64,000 bases of DNA from the NCBI GenBank assembly GCA_964419605.1, contig CAYQQM010000002.1, forward strand, positions 1 to 64,000. Reading direction: 5' to 3'. Below are positions 13,419 to 20,654 of this stretch, piece by piece. Made by a program: the position numbers and the translations under genes. The stretch is from JABFXX01 sp964419605 (GTDB taxonomy: Bacteria > Myxococcota_A > Polyangia > Haliangiales > Haliangiaceae). The notes beneath the pieces were generated by a model. The model was not told the DNA's origin, ran no database searches, and worked only from the letters and a program-made list of their open reading frames with translations. The stretch's first letter is position 1, and every line of letters begins with the position of its first letter.

Positions 13419-14391
13419 TCAGAACCGCAGCACCGCAAAACCGCTGGATGCGCTTGAGCTCTGGGGGGCCTCTCGTCCGGTTGCTTGTCGGGTGGGCTCC
13501 GACGGCGAAGTTGCGACTTCGTACAACACGACCGCACCCACGGCGACCACAGCCCAAAACCACCACTCCTTATAAATCGGCTTAGCTTTCGGCTGCGGGG
13601 GAGCATCGCCAGATTGCGAGCTGGCAGCGGTTCCACCAGGACCAGGAGCGGGCCCACCCGCAGTACCGGACGCGCCAAGCCGCTGGTCGCGAATCGAATC
13701 GATGTTGATCGAGGCAACGCGGTCTAGCTCGGCGTCGCCCGTAGTTACCGCTTGCGCCGTACTTGGCGTACCCGATGCGCCTGCACCTGTCGCCGCCTCG
13801 TTCACAGGTGGCGACACAGGTGCACCGTTTTGTTCGCCCCGTTTTGACTCCTCGGNNNNNNNNNNNNNNNNNNNNNNNNNNNNNNNNNNNNNNNNNNNNN
13901 NNNNNNNNNNNNNNNNNNNNNNNNNNNNNNNNNNNNNNNNNNNNNNNNNNNNNNNCTCGCTTCGCTTCTTCGGCTCGCTTCGCTTCTTCGGCTCGCTTCG
14001 CTTCTTCGGCTCGCTTCGCTTCTTCGGCCTTCTTAGCGGCAGCCTTCAGCGCATCATCGAGCCGGGCAATATTGGCCTCGATCTCAGGTCGCCTCGGTGA
14101 ATCGGGGGCGCGACGCAAAAACTCGCGGTACTCCCGAATCGCCGACGCACCGTCGCCGAGTTTGTCGTAGCACAGCGCGATGTTGTAATAATTCAAGTCC
14201 GCTGGAGCTAGCTTCTGGGCAGCGGTGAACTCCTTCATTGCACCCGCGTAGTCGCCATTGCCATACAGCTTGAGCCCCGTCTGGAAATGGACCCGGGCGG
14301 CGGTTCGGCTATCGCCGAAGGCCAAACTCGCGCTGGCGCAAAGCGCCAGGACAACCATCAATATCGGATGTAGGCGAAAACGAGCCCGCAT
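13419..14391 (-). CDS. TPR-containing membrane protein with EAKRAE repeats (contains assembly gap)
   Basis: Reading from ATG 14391: a signal peptide (LVVLALCASASLAFG) is followed by tetratricopeptide repeats (residues about 25-105). A charged AKKAEEAKRAEEAKRAEE repeat then runs into the N gap. Beyond the gap the frame resumes as EESKRGEQNGAPVSPP, then a low-complexity Ala/Thr/Gly/Pro stretch, and a single C-terminal membrane segment after KPIYKEWWFW. Signal, TPR, charged linker and C-terminal WWFW membrane segment are a common myxobacterial layout for cell-envelope scaffold proteins. With exactly 100 Ns the two halves are out of frame, which fits an arbitrary gap size rather than a real frameshift. 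It lies 16 bases after the kinase, which is upstream on the same strand, so it may be its partner. Confidence 0.7.
13856..13955. other. Assembly gap (100 N)
   Basis: Exactly 100 Ns, the conventional filler for a gap of unknown size. It falls in the EAKRAE-coding repeat of the TPR protein, so the cause is probably a repeat that could not be assembled. The true copy number and the protein length are unknown. Confidence 0.98.
13956..14027 (-). repeat. 18-bp coding tandem repeat x4 next to the gap
   Basis: Four perfect copies of an 18-base unit (plus-strand CTCGCTTCGCTTCTTCGG) encode EAKRAE in the minus-strand TPR protein. The array continues into the N run, so more copies are likely. Confidence 0.9.
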
Positions 14392-14407
14392 GGTGTCCTC
14401 CCGCGCG

Positions 14408-16081
14408 TTACATGGTGTCGCAGCCGTGTTTGTCGTCATCCGGATGTTTGGCACAATATTGCCGTCTGCAAAGTTCGCTCGAAGCGTCGACGATCTTCCA
14501 CGAGCAGTCGATACGAAGCGGAGGCGGCTGCACCGGATTGGGCAGTTTGGGCGCCGCTGCCTCAATCCGGTCGAGCCGCACGGAAAACCGCTTCTTTGTG
14601 CCGTCCACGATAACGGCCTTGGGCTTGTAGCCCTTCGCGCGAATCTCGATCGTGCGCGCTTTGCCGGGAACCACATCGAGACCCTCGGTAAAGACATTGG
14701 GAACTTTGGTCCCCGCTTCCCACACATCGTAGCTTACGCGAGGTTCAACGTCGAGGATCACCGAAACCGGCGCCGGTGCTGTGGGAATTGCTGGGTCAGG
14801 TTTGGAACCTCGGGGGGCGCCTATGCCGGGCTTGCCCGCCGCTGTGGTGGACGGTGCTGAGCCCCACGGGTCTGCTGCGGCAGCAGATCCTTGCGAACCG
14901 CCCGCTGCAGCCACTGCGTCACGGGGCTGTCGGTCTTTGGCACCCGTCAACAAGATCGCAGCTGCGACCGCACCGCCCGCCGCAAGTACGACAAGCATCG
15001 CGGCGATGCGGCGCCCGCGTTTTGGTGCAACAACGGCGCGATCAGATTCGTCCAAATCTTCGTCAACGTCGCTGGGCGATGAGTGCGGCCGCGCTGGCAT
15101 TGGCGTGGCACGAGCCGTACTTTGGCCAGCTGGAACGGCGAACGACTCTAAATACGTGCTCATCCCGGGCCCAGCCATGCCCCGGTACACCTCGATGAGC
15201 ACATTCACCAGCTCGTCCATTTTTTGGAACCGGTGCGATGGATCCTTCTGCATCGACCGCTCGATCGCCTCGGCCACGCCCGGCGGAAGCGTTCGTCCCG
15301 CCCTCGCCGCTCGTTGTGCAACTGGCTCGGGCTGCGTGGTGATGTGCTGGGTCAAAATCCCCATGAACGACTCGCCCTGAAACGGCAGCGAACCGGAAAA
15401 ACATTCGTACAGGATCACGCCAACAGCGTAGATATCGGTCCGGGCATCGACCGGATTGCCCAGCGCCTGCTCAGGCGCCATGTAAAACGGAGTGCCGAAA
15501 ATCGTTCCCGTTCTCGTTAAGTGGTTCTGTCCCTCGTTGCCCGACACTTTCGCAATGCCAAAGTCGAGGATTTTCGGAATGTCTTCGCCATTCGGTCCGA
15601 TCGTGACGAAGATGTTTTCCGGCTTCATGTCGCGGTGCACGATGCCCTTCGCGTGTGCCGCAGCAAGGCCATGCCCGGTTTGGATCATGATGTCGAGCAG
15701 TCGCTCCGCGGCGATCGGCGTTCGGATCAGCTCGTTGAGCGGCGCTCCGTTAAGGAGCTCCATCGACATGTAGATCCGGCCATCGCCGAGGACCACGAAA
15801 TCGTCGATCTTGACGATGTTGCGATGACCGATCGATGAGCTTGCCCGCGCTTCCTGGCGAAATCGCGTCACGGCCTCGGCGTTCGAAACGATCTCTTGCC
15901 GGAGGAGCTTGATCGCAACTTTGCGATCGATGTGGAGATGCTCGGCCTCGTACACTTGCCCCATGCCGCCTTCGCCGAGCAGCTTGACGATTCGAAACCG
16001 CCCGTCCAATGTTTCGCCGACCATCGAAGACGCGGGGGCCGCCACCGAAAGGGAACCAGAAGTCGACGGTCCGTCGCTCAT
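14408..16081 (-). CDS. Transmembrane Ser/Thr protein kinase
   Basis: I start at ATG 16081 (557 residues); longer readings overlap the divergent neighbour. A Hanks-type kinase domain covers about residues 28-290: glycine loop GEGGMGQVY, catalytic Lys58 (VAIK), HRDMKPEN, DFG and APE are all present, so it should be active. The gene continues into a charged juxtamembrane region, one membrane helix (AAMLVVLAAGGAVAAAILL, about residues 355-375), and an extracytoplasmic Pro/Ala-rich part with a PEGA-like beta domain (VEPRVSYDVWEAGTKV). The C-terminal tail has several Cys (CSWKIV, CRRQYCAKH, GCDTM). The TPR protein follows on the same strand, 16 bases away. Confidence 0.88.
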   Translation of the reverse strand: MSDGPSTSGSLSVAAPASSMVGETLDGRFRIVKLLGEGGMGQVYEAEHLHIDRKVAIKLLRQEIVSNAEAVTRFRQEARASSSIGHRNIVKIDDFVVLGDGRIYMSMELLNGAPLNELIRTPIAAERLLDIMIQTGHGLAAAHAKGIVHRDMKPENIFVTIGPNGEDIPKILDFGIAKVSGNEGQNHLTRTGTIFGTPFYMAPEQALGNPVDARTDIYAVGVILYECFSGSLPFQGESFMGILTQHITTQPEPVAQRAARAGRTLPPGVAEAIERSMQKDPSHRFQKMDELVNVLIEVYRGMAGPGMSTYLESFAVPAGQSTARATPMPARPHSSPSDVDEDLDESDRAVVAPKRGRRIAAMLVVLAAGGAVAAAILLTGAKDRQPRDAVAAAGGSQGSAAAADPWGSAPSTTAAGKPGIGAPRGSKPDPAIPTAPAPVSVILDVEPRVSYDVWEAGTKVPNVFTEGLDVVPGKARTIEIRAKGYKPKAVIVDGTKKRFSVRLDRIEAAAPKLPNPVQPPPLRIDCSWKIVDASSELCRRQYCAKHPDDDKHGCDTM

Positions 16082-16166
16082 CGAGCCGCAGTATATCCCA
16101 ATGCGGCCCGAGACCCCTGCTCCGGTGTGCCCTAGATCAGACCCCTCCGCTAGGGTACCGCCCGCG

Positions 16167-16808
16167 ATGGGCGCCAATATCATCACGAAAACAGATCGCC
16201 AGATGGAAGACCAGATAGTCGCGGTAGCGAACGACCCGCTGCGCGCCGACACCTTGCAGAAAGCTCGCGCGTTCAAACGCACGTGGCTGGAGCTGGCTGA
16301 AGCGCTAACCCGCGTACAGTCACACACCTCGTGGCAGGCATGGGGATATCCGGATTTTGATGCCTACTGTCGCAAGGAGCTCCACCTACGCGCTTCCACC
16401 GTGGCCAAACTGCTCGGCAGTTATCGCTTCCTCGAGACGTCAGCACCTCGCGTGCTCGAACGCGCTCGTTCGGCCGACCGACTCGAAGCCCCCATCCCCT
16501 CGCTCCCGGTGGTCGAATTCGTTCAAAAGGCGACCGAGCGGGGCTCCGCCGATCCAGAAACGCTGCAGACCATCGCTCGCGTCGCCTTCGACGAAGGCGC
16601 CGAAATGCCCAGGCTTTCCAAGCAGTTCAAAGACGTTGTGTTCCCGGAATCTCCGAGCGACAAGCGCGAAAAGCTCCGCGCTACCATCGCCGCGGTTGCG
16701 CGGCGCCTATCGGCCCTCATTGCGGAGGACGGATCGCCGGTGCCGCGCCAGCTCGCGATCCGGGTCGAAGAAACGGTCGGAGAACTGCTGGAAGCGATCG
16801 AGAATTGA
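16167..16808 (+). CDS. Putative DNA-binding protein of unknown function
   Basis: 213 residues from ATG 16167; the frame runs upstream into the kinase gene, but the ATG is the first sensible start. The N-terminal half has FKRTWLELAEALTRVQSH, then WQAWGYPDFDAYCRKELHL, then STVAKLLGSYRFLE, which I read as a small helix-turn-helix-like domain. I have no precise family name for it. The C-terminal half is a charged helical region that could be a coiled coil or dimerisation part (RATIAAVARRLSALIAEDG). It is divergent from the kinase with about 85 bases between, so they may share a control region. Confidence 0.6.
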   Translation: MGANIITKTDRQMEDQIVAVANDPLRADTLQKARAFKRTWLELAEALTRVQSHTSWQAWGYPDFDAYCRKELHLRASTVAKLLGSYRFLETSAPRVLERARSADRLEAPIPSLPVVEFVQKATERGSADPETLQTIARVAFDEGAEMPRLSKQFKDVVFPESPSDKREKLRATIAAVARRLSALIAEDGSPVPRQLAIRVEETVGELLEAIEN

Positions 16809-16901
16809 GCGCCCCCGCCACGGGCCACCCGCAACCGGAACCGAAGCTACGATTCTCGTCGCCTACCGCTACGGGCTCAGGACCCGTATGATGGCTTTGC
16901 A

Positions 16902-17372
16902 ATGGTCGATATCTACGCGGAGTTCGTCGCGATCGTACGCGCGCTGGAGGACGGAAAGGTCGAATACGCCCTGTGCGGAGCGCTCGCACTGGCAGTCTAT
17001 GGTGCCCCACGCGCGACCAAAGATATCGACGTCATAGCGCGTCGAGAGGATGAAGCGCGGATCCGAGAATTGATTCGCCCCTTGGGCTATGTGTTCGAGG
17101 CATTGCCGATGGCGTTTTCGGGGTCCGGCATCGAGGTCCAACGCTTCACCAAGCTGGTCGAAGGACGCCCCCTAATGCTCGATGTGTTGTGGCTTACCCC
17201 GGCGCTGCAGCGGATTTGGGACGACCGGCAGAGAGTTCCGTGGGACAATACCACGTTGGCAGTGGTGTCGCGAGATGGCCTCATCACGCTCAAGCTCACG
17301 GCGGGTCGACCTCAAGACCTCGTCGACATTCAAAGCTTAACCGCAGCGAACACCAACCGTGAAAAAATCTGA
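16902..17372 (+). CDS. Small nucleotidyltransferase-fold protein
   Basis: A 156-residue protein. The sequence CGALALAVYGAPRATKDIDVIA carries the GG/GA-x-A...TKDIDV pattern of the minimal nucleotidyltransferase fold, in which D-x-D (DID) binds metal. The rest shows the alternating helix and strand layout, with FTKLVEGRPLMLDVLWL as the third catalytic acidic region. Such proteins often come paired with a small partner, sometimes as toxin-antitoxin modules of the AbiEii/MNT type. A tiny ORF overlaps its 3' end here, consistent with that pairing. The start ATG is 93 bases after the previous stop. Confidence 0.65.
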   Translation: MVDIYAEFVAIVRALEDGKVEYALCGALALAVYGAPRATKDIDVIARREDEARIRELIRPLGYVFEALPMAFSGSGIEVQRFTKLVEGRPLMLDVLWLTPALQRIWDDRQRVPWDNTTLAVVSRDGLITLKLTAGRPQDLVDIQSLTAANTNREKI

Positions 17373-17526
17373 CGAACGACCGATCGATCGGGCCTTGCGC
17401 GCAGCGCTGGAAGCGCGACCGGAGGAGCTGCGGGAAGGTGTAGACATGAGTGCAGCAGCGATCGACGCCCGCATCCGAGAACTGTGCGAACTGTCGAGTT
17501 TGTGCCTAGCGCTTAGTCATAAGTGA
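17359..17526 (+). CDS. Small partner protein overlapping the nucleotidyltransferase
   Basis: A 55-residue frame starting at GTG 17359 overlaps the end of the nucleotidyltransferase by 14 bases. It reads KKSDERPIDRALRAALEARP, then EELREGVDMSAAAID and RIRELCELSSLCLAL. It is strongly helical with an acidic/basic pattern and no membrane segment. I recognise no family. The overlap with a minimal nucleotidyltransferase suggests a two-gene module in which this is a regulator or antitoxin; that is inference from position. A tandem hexamer array begins about 20 bases after its stop. Confidence 0.45.
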   Translation: MKKSDERPIDRALRAALEARPEELREGVDMSAAAIDARIRELCELSSLCLALSHK

Positions 17527-17545
17527 TCGATTTGATCCAGGTCTG

Positions 17546-17587
17546 CCGTCACCGTCACCGTCACCGTCACCGTCACCGTCACCGTCA
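17546..17587 (+). repeat. Hexanucleotide tandem repeat (CCGTCA) x7
   Basis: Seven perfect CCGTCA units lie between convergent genes. Downstream, at about 17605-17660, related complementary words (GTGAGCGTGAGCGTGACCGTGAC) could pair with it as an imperfect hairpin. It is non-coding: neither flanking gene is open through it. It may serve as a bidirectional terminator. Confidence 0.7.
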
Positions 17588-17675
17588 ACTCGCCGCGACG
17601 GCGGTGAGCGTGAGCGTGACCGTGACAAGCGACCGTGACAGGCGACCGTGGCCGTGACGCCTACCGAAATAGACT

Positions 17676-18359
17676 CTACGCGACCAGGTACTTGATCGCC
17701 TTGCCGAGCAAATATACGGCGTATCCCATCAGCCCTACCCCGACGACGCGTGGAATCCACGACGCCTTGTCGCCGAGCACGCTTTTTCCCTTGTGCGTCA
17801 GATAGGCGACCAGGGAAAACCAGCCGATGCTTCCCGCGACAACGCCAAGTGTGCACGCCAGCCCCTGAATGTGCGTCGCCTCCGGAATGATGGTTCCAAT
17901 GATGACCACCCAGGTCACGACCGCGGCGGGATTGAGAAGAATGAGCGCTAACCCGACCTTGAACCCGGACCACGTCTCCTGCTTGGCAATGCTCGTTGCT
18001 GAACCGCTGGCGGAACTCGAGATCGCCGGCGCCACAGGCTGACTGCGCGCGGTGACAAAGCCGTAGATCAGTAACACGATGCCGCTTACCGTGTACAAGA
18101 TGGGCGGAATCGACGGATACGACCGCAGAACCGGAGTTACGCCAAGAACGCCAAGCGCCGAGTACAGCCCATCGCCGCAAGCGCCTCCAAGTCCCACCGC
18201 GAACGCGCGCCGCAGGGTGTGGCGATACGCTGCGTCGATTACCGCTACGTTAACCGGCCCCACGGGGACGCCGGTTAACGCGCCCGCAAGAACGCCGATC
18301 ACGAAGAACAGCAGCACAGTCCGCCCCGTGCTATACAGCAGTGTGACCGCGCCTGCCAT
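17676..18359 (-). CDS. LysE/RhtB-family amino-acid exporter
   Basis: A 227-residue inner-membrane protein with about six hydrophobic helices. The first helix carries GVPVGPVNVAVID, the LysE/RhtB family hallmark (G-x-x-x-G-P-x-N/P). A hydrophilic linker (SASGSATSIAKQE) separates the two halves. Members export amino acids or small polar metabolites using the proton gradient; the substrate here cannot be told from sequence. The ATG at 18359 overlaps the divergent ATG of the hydrolase at 18358: both start codons lie in one CCATGG palindrome, so there is no room for separate leaders. Its transcription must begin within the neighbouring gene, or it is leaderless. Confidence 0.85.
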   Translation of the reverse strand: MAGAVTLLYSTGRTVLLFFVIGVLAGALTGVPVGPVNVAVIDAAYRHTLRRAFAVGLGGACGDGLYSALGVLGVTPVLRSYPSIPPILYTVSGIVLLIYGFVTARSQPVAPAISSSASGSATSIAKQETWSGFKVGLALILLNPAAVVTWVVIIGTIIPEATHIQGLACTLGVVAGSIGWFSLVAYLTHKGKSVLGDKASWIPRVVGVGLMGYAVYLLGKAIKYLVA

Positions 18360-19158
18360 GGCGAAAGACGGCTCAGCGACGCAATTGTTCGCGAATCAAG
18401 TCCCTTCAGTCACTTGGCTGGGACACGCGACCGCCGTTGCTGCGCTTGGAGGGGCCCGCGTCGCGTTCGACCCGTTTTTGCCGTGGCGCGTCCGTCGGGC
18501 CGGGCGGGTCGACGCCGTCCTGATCACCCACTCGCACGTCGATCACCTAAATCGCTGGAGTCTCCGCGCCCTCGACCGCGATACGCACTTGGTGGTACCG
18601 CGCGGGTGCAGGAACGTCGTAGCAGACCTGGGGTTTGCAAAAGTGAGCGAAGTCACGACCGGCGACCAGCTCGAGATTTCCGGACTTGCGATCGAAGCGG
18701 TGACTACGCGGCACGATCGAGGGCGGTGGCGCAAGGGCGATACCCCAGAGTGTGTGGGCTACGTGGTGGCAGGCGGCGGCGCAACGATCCACCACTCCGG
18801 CGACATCGACTTTTCCGATCACGCGGTATTCGACGACATCGGCAAACGGTTTACCATTGACGCTACCCTACTCCCGATCGGCGGAATGATGCCGGTCTGG
18901 TGGTATCGCGCCCGCCGCCTCGCGATCGACCGCGGCGTTCACATCGACCCCGACTGCGCTCTCGATATTTACGAGCGACTCGGTGCACGCGCTCTTATTC
19001 CGATTCACTGGGGAACCGTGCACCTCCGCTTGGGACTGCCCTCCATGCCGCGCCGGCGACTCGCTAAGGTCGCCGCGCAGCGCAACGTCGCCGGGGTTCG
19101 CATTCTGGGCCATGGCGAGCAGCTACCGCTGGGATCAGAAAACGCCGTGATACGTTAG
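18358..19158 (+). CDS. Metallo-beta-lactamase-fold hydrolase (UlaG-like)
   Basis: 266 residues from ATG 18358; an open upstream reading lies over the LysE gene and is not used. The MBL metal motif HSHVDH is at residues 58-63 (H58, H60, D62, H63). A second His-rich part, HHSGDIDFSD, and HWGTVHLRLG near the C-terminus complete a two-metal site. The pattern THSHVDHLN, then HWGT, resembles UlaG and NAPE-PLD-like hydrolases, so it is more likely a lactonase or phosphodiesterase than a beta-lactamase. The 3' end overlaps the small minus-strand gene by 24 bases. Confidence 0.82.
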   Translation: MAKDGSATQLFANQVPSVTWLGHATAVAALGGARVAFDPFLPWRVRRAGRVDAVLITHSHVDHLNRWSLRALDRDTHLVVPRGCRNVVADLGFAKVSEVTTGDQLEISGLAIEAVTTRHDRGRWRKGDTPECVGYVVAGGGATIHHSGDIDFSDHAVFDDIGKRFTIDATLLPIGGMMPVWWYRARRLAIDRGVHIDPDCALDIYERLGARALIPIHWGTVHLRLGLPSMPRRRLAKVAAQRNVAGVRILGHGEQLPLGSENAVIR

Positions 19159-19359
19159 GGAGCCGATCAAGCCGATGATGCCGATCGCGATGCCGATCAT
19201 GTAGCCAAAGCGCTTATCGCGCACGATCGGGTCGCTGCGATCGGCGTTGCGAGTGCGAATCAAATTGATCGAATCGTACACCAGCCAACTGGTTGCGAGT
19301 CCGCCGACCAGCGCGGTTAAGATCCACCGAAATACGGTCTCGCTTACGAGTTCATTCAT
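19135..19359 (-). CDS. Small two-helix membrane protein
   Basis: A 74-residue protein from ATG 19359 (MNELVSETVFRWILTALVGG). It has two hydrophobic segments (WILTALVGGLATSWLVYD and GYMIGIAIGIIGLIGSLTYH) around a short charged cytoplasmic or periplasmic loop. It overlaps the preceding phosphatidyltransferase by eight bases and so is coupled to it, and it overlaps the convergent hydrolase at its 3' end. It is probably an accessory or stabilising subunit of the lipid enzymes; this is inferred from position only. Confidence 0.55.
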   Translation of the reverse strand: MNELVSETVFRWILTALVGGLATSWLVYDSINLIRTRNADRSDPIVRDKRFGYMIGIAIGIIGLIGSLTYHGVF

Positions 19360-19936
19360 GCCGCAGCTCCGGGGAGAGGCAAGGAAGCGGATCGACAAGA
19401 AGGCGCTTGCCGTCGTGAATCAGGATCACAAGCATCACCGGCAAAAACAGCCAGAAAAAATAGTCGACTTCCATGCGACCGGTGGCTGAGCCGATGAGAT
19501 ACGCGGTGTATGCAACCAGACGCTCCATGGCGTACGATTTGTAATTGACCGTTCTCCCAGCGCGTTTGACGTACCGGCCTCGCATGGCGCTGTTGATGAA
19601 TCCCATCGCAACGATGAGGATCACCGGGACGACCGGTGCCCACCCGAATGCCGCGACGACCACGAGTCCGAACCCGTAACACAACGCGTCGGTGATCGCG
19701 TCGAACAACTCGCCAAACGCGCTGCGGCAGTCGAATATTCGCGCGACTAGCCCATCCACTTTATCCAGCAGGCCGCACATCAACATAAACAGCGTCGCCC
19801 ACTGATGATACCCGTGTTGAACGGCCCAAAAAAACGGCGGCAAGGTGAGGAATCGCGACGCTGTTACCAGGTTCGCCGGGTTCCAGCGCGACACCTCGCG
19901 CCTCGAAGGGGTTGTAGGGTTAGCCCGCGCCGCCAT
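19352..19936 (-). CDS. CDP-alcohol phosphatidyltransferase (second of two)
   Basis: 194 residues from ATG 19936; a start at 20002 would overlap the previous gene by over 80 bases and gives a less typical N-terminus. The family motif D-G-x2-A-R-x8-G-x3-D-x3-D is perfect: DGLVARIFDCRSAFGELFDA, then ITD. It transfers a phosphoalcohol or phosphatidyl group from a CDP-linked donor to an alcohol at the membrane. Four to six hydrophobic helices follow. It overlaps the upstream paralog by 17 bases and the next small gene by eight. The acceptor alcohol cannot be told from sequence. Confidence 0.85.
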   Translation of the reverse strand: MAARANPTTPSRREVSRWNPANLVTASRFLTLPPFFWAVQHGYHQWATLFMLMCGLLDKVDGLVARIFDCRSAFGELFDAITDALCYGFGLVVVAAFGWAPVVPVILIVAMGFINSAMRGRYVKRAGRTVNYKSYAMERLVAYTAYLIGSATGRMEVDYFFWLFLPVMLVILIHDGKRLLVDPLPCLSPELRHE

Positions 19937-20612
19937 GGGTGTGCCCCGGATTGGGATCGCTGCTGCGCCCTGGGTCAACGAGTCGGTAGCGCTGCCAAGC
20001 AAACCGCACGCGCTGAAGTAGTGAAACGTGGCCGATGATCGCGACAGCCCAACATCCTGCGAGCAGCGGCCGTGGATCGCGCATCAATGCCGTAAGAAAC
20101 ACGCCGCCACCAAAGTAGATGATAAATTCCGCCGAACCAAACATCCCGACGACATCGATCGGGTGACCGATTTTTCCTTTGTCGCGTCGAATGTCCTGCG
20201 GACTCTCGGCGTAGACGGAGAGCTTGATGATCACATTCGTGAGCGCACCGGTGATGCCAACTCCCAGAACCACCAGAACGTGGGGATAATCAGCCGCGAT
20301 GCGCAAGCAGCCCCCCGTGAACATCACCCCCAGCACCCAGCGATCGCATACGTCGTCCATCACCGCGCCAAACGTGGAGCGCTGATCGTAGTTGCGCGCT
20401 TTGAAGCCGTCGACATGGTCGATCAGCCCTCGTGCCACCAGGAGTGCGAAGCCTGCCCACCACATGCCGACGTATAAAACCCCTCCACAGGCGAGGCCAA
20501 CGATGGCTCCAAGGAGTGTCCAGGTATTCGCGTGTAGCGGCAGTTTGGCGAGCGCGCGAACGACCGGTAGTAGCCACTTGTCGAGCGTGCTGCGGAAGGC
20601 GAACAGGTTCAT
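19920..20612 (-). CDS. CDP-alcohol phosphatidyltransferase (first of two)
   Basis: A 230-residue protein with the same catalytic motif as its neighbour: DGFKARNYDQRSTFGAVMDD, then VCD. The first helix region is amphipathic (FAFRSTLDKWLLPVVRALAK), and five to six membrane helices follow. Two divergent CDP-alcohol transferases in tandem usually act in one lipid route, one making a head-group phosphate ester and the other attaching or exchanging it. The gene lies 42 bases after the aminotransferase stop. The tail is hydrophilic (DPGRSSDPNPGHTHGGAG) and overlaps the next gene. Confidence 0.85.
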   Translation of the reverse strand: MNLFAFRSTLDKWLLPVVRALAKLPLHANTWTLLGAIVGLACGGVLYVGMWWAGFALLVARGLIDHVDGFKARNYDQRSTFGAVMDDVCDRWVLGVMFTGGCLRIAADYPHVLVVLGVGITGALTNVIIKLSVYAESPQDIRRDKGKIGHPIDVVGMFGSAEFIIYFGGGVFLTALMRDPRPLLAGCWAVAIIGHVSLLQRVRFAWQRYRLVDPGRSSDPNPGHTHGGAG

Positions 20613-20654
20613 GAGCAGAGATCAGCGGCAGCCAAGTCCGGCGAAGCCAGCGGC

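Noticed and set aside
16082..16166. A tRNA or small RNA gene between kinase and DNA-binding-like gene
   Set aside because: No cloverleaf or hairpin plus T-run is visible by eye; I call nothing.
18079..18357. A longer start for the MBL-fold hydrolase
   Set aside because: The extra reading lies antisense to LysE and has no fold; ATG 18358 starts a normal-length MBL protein.
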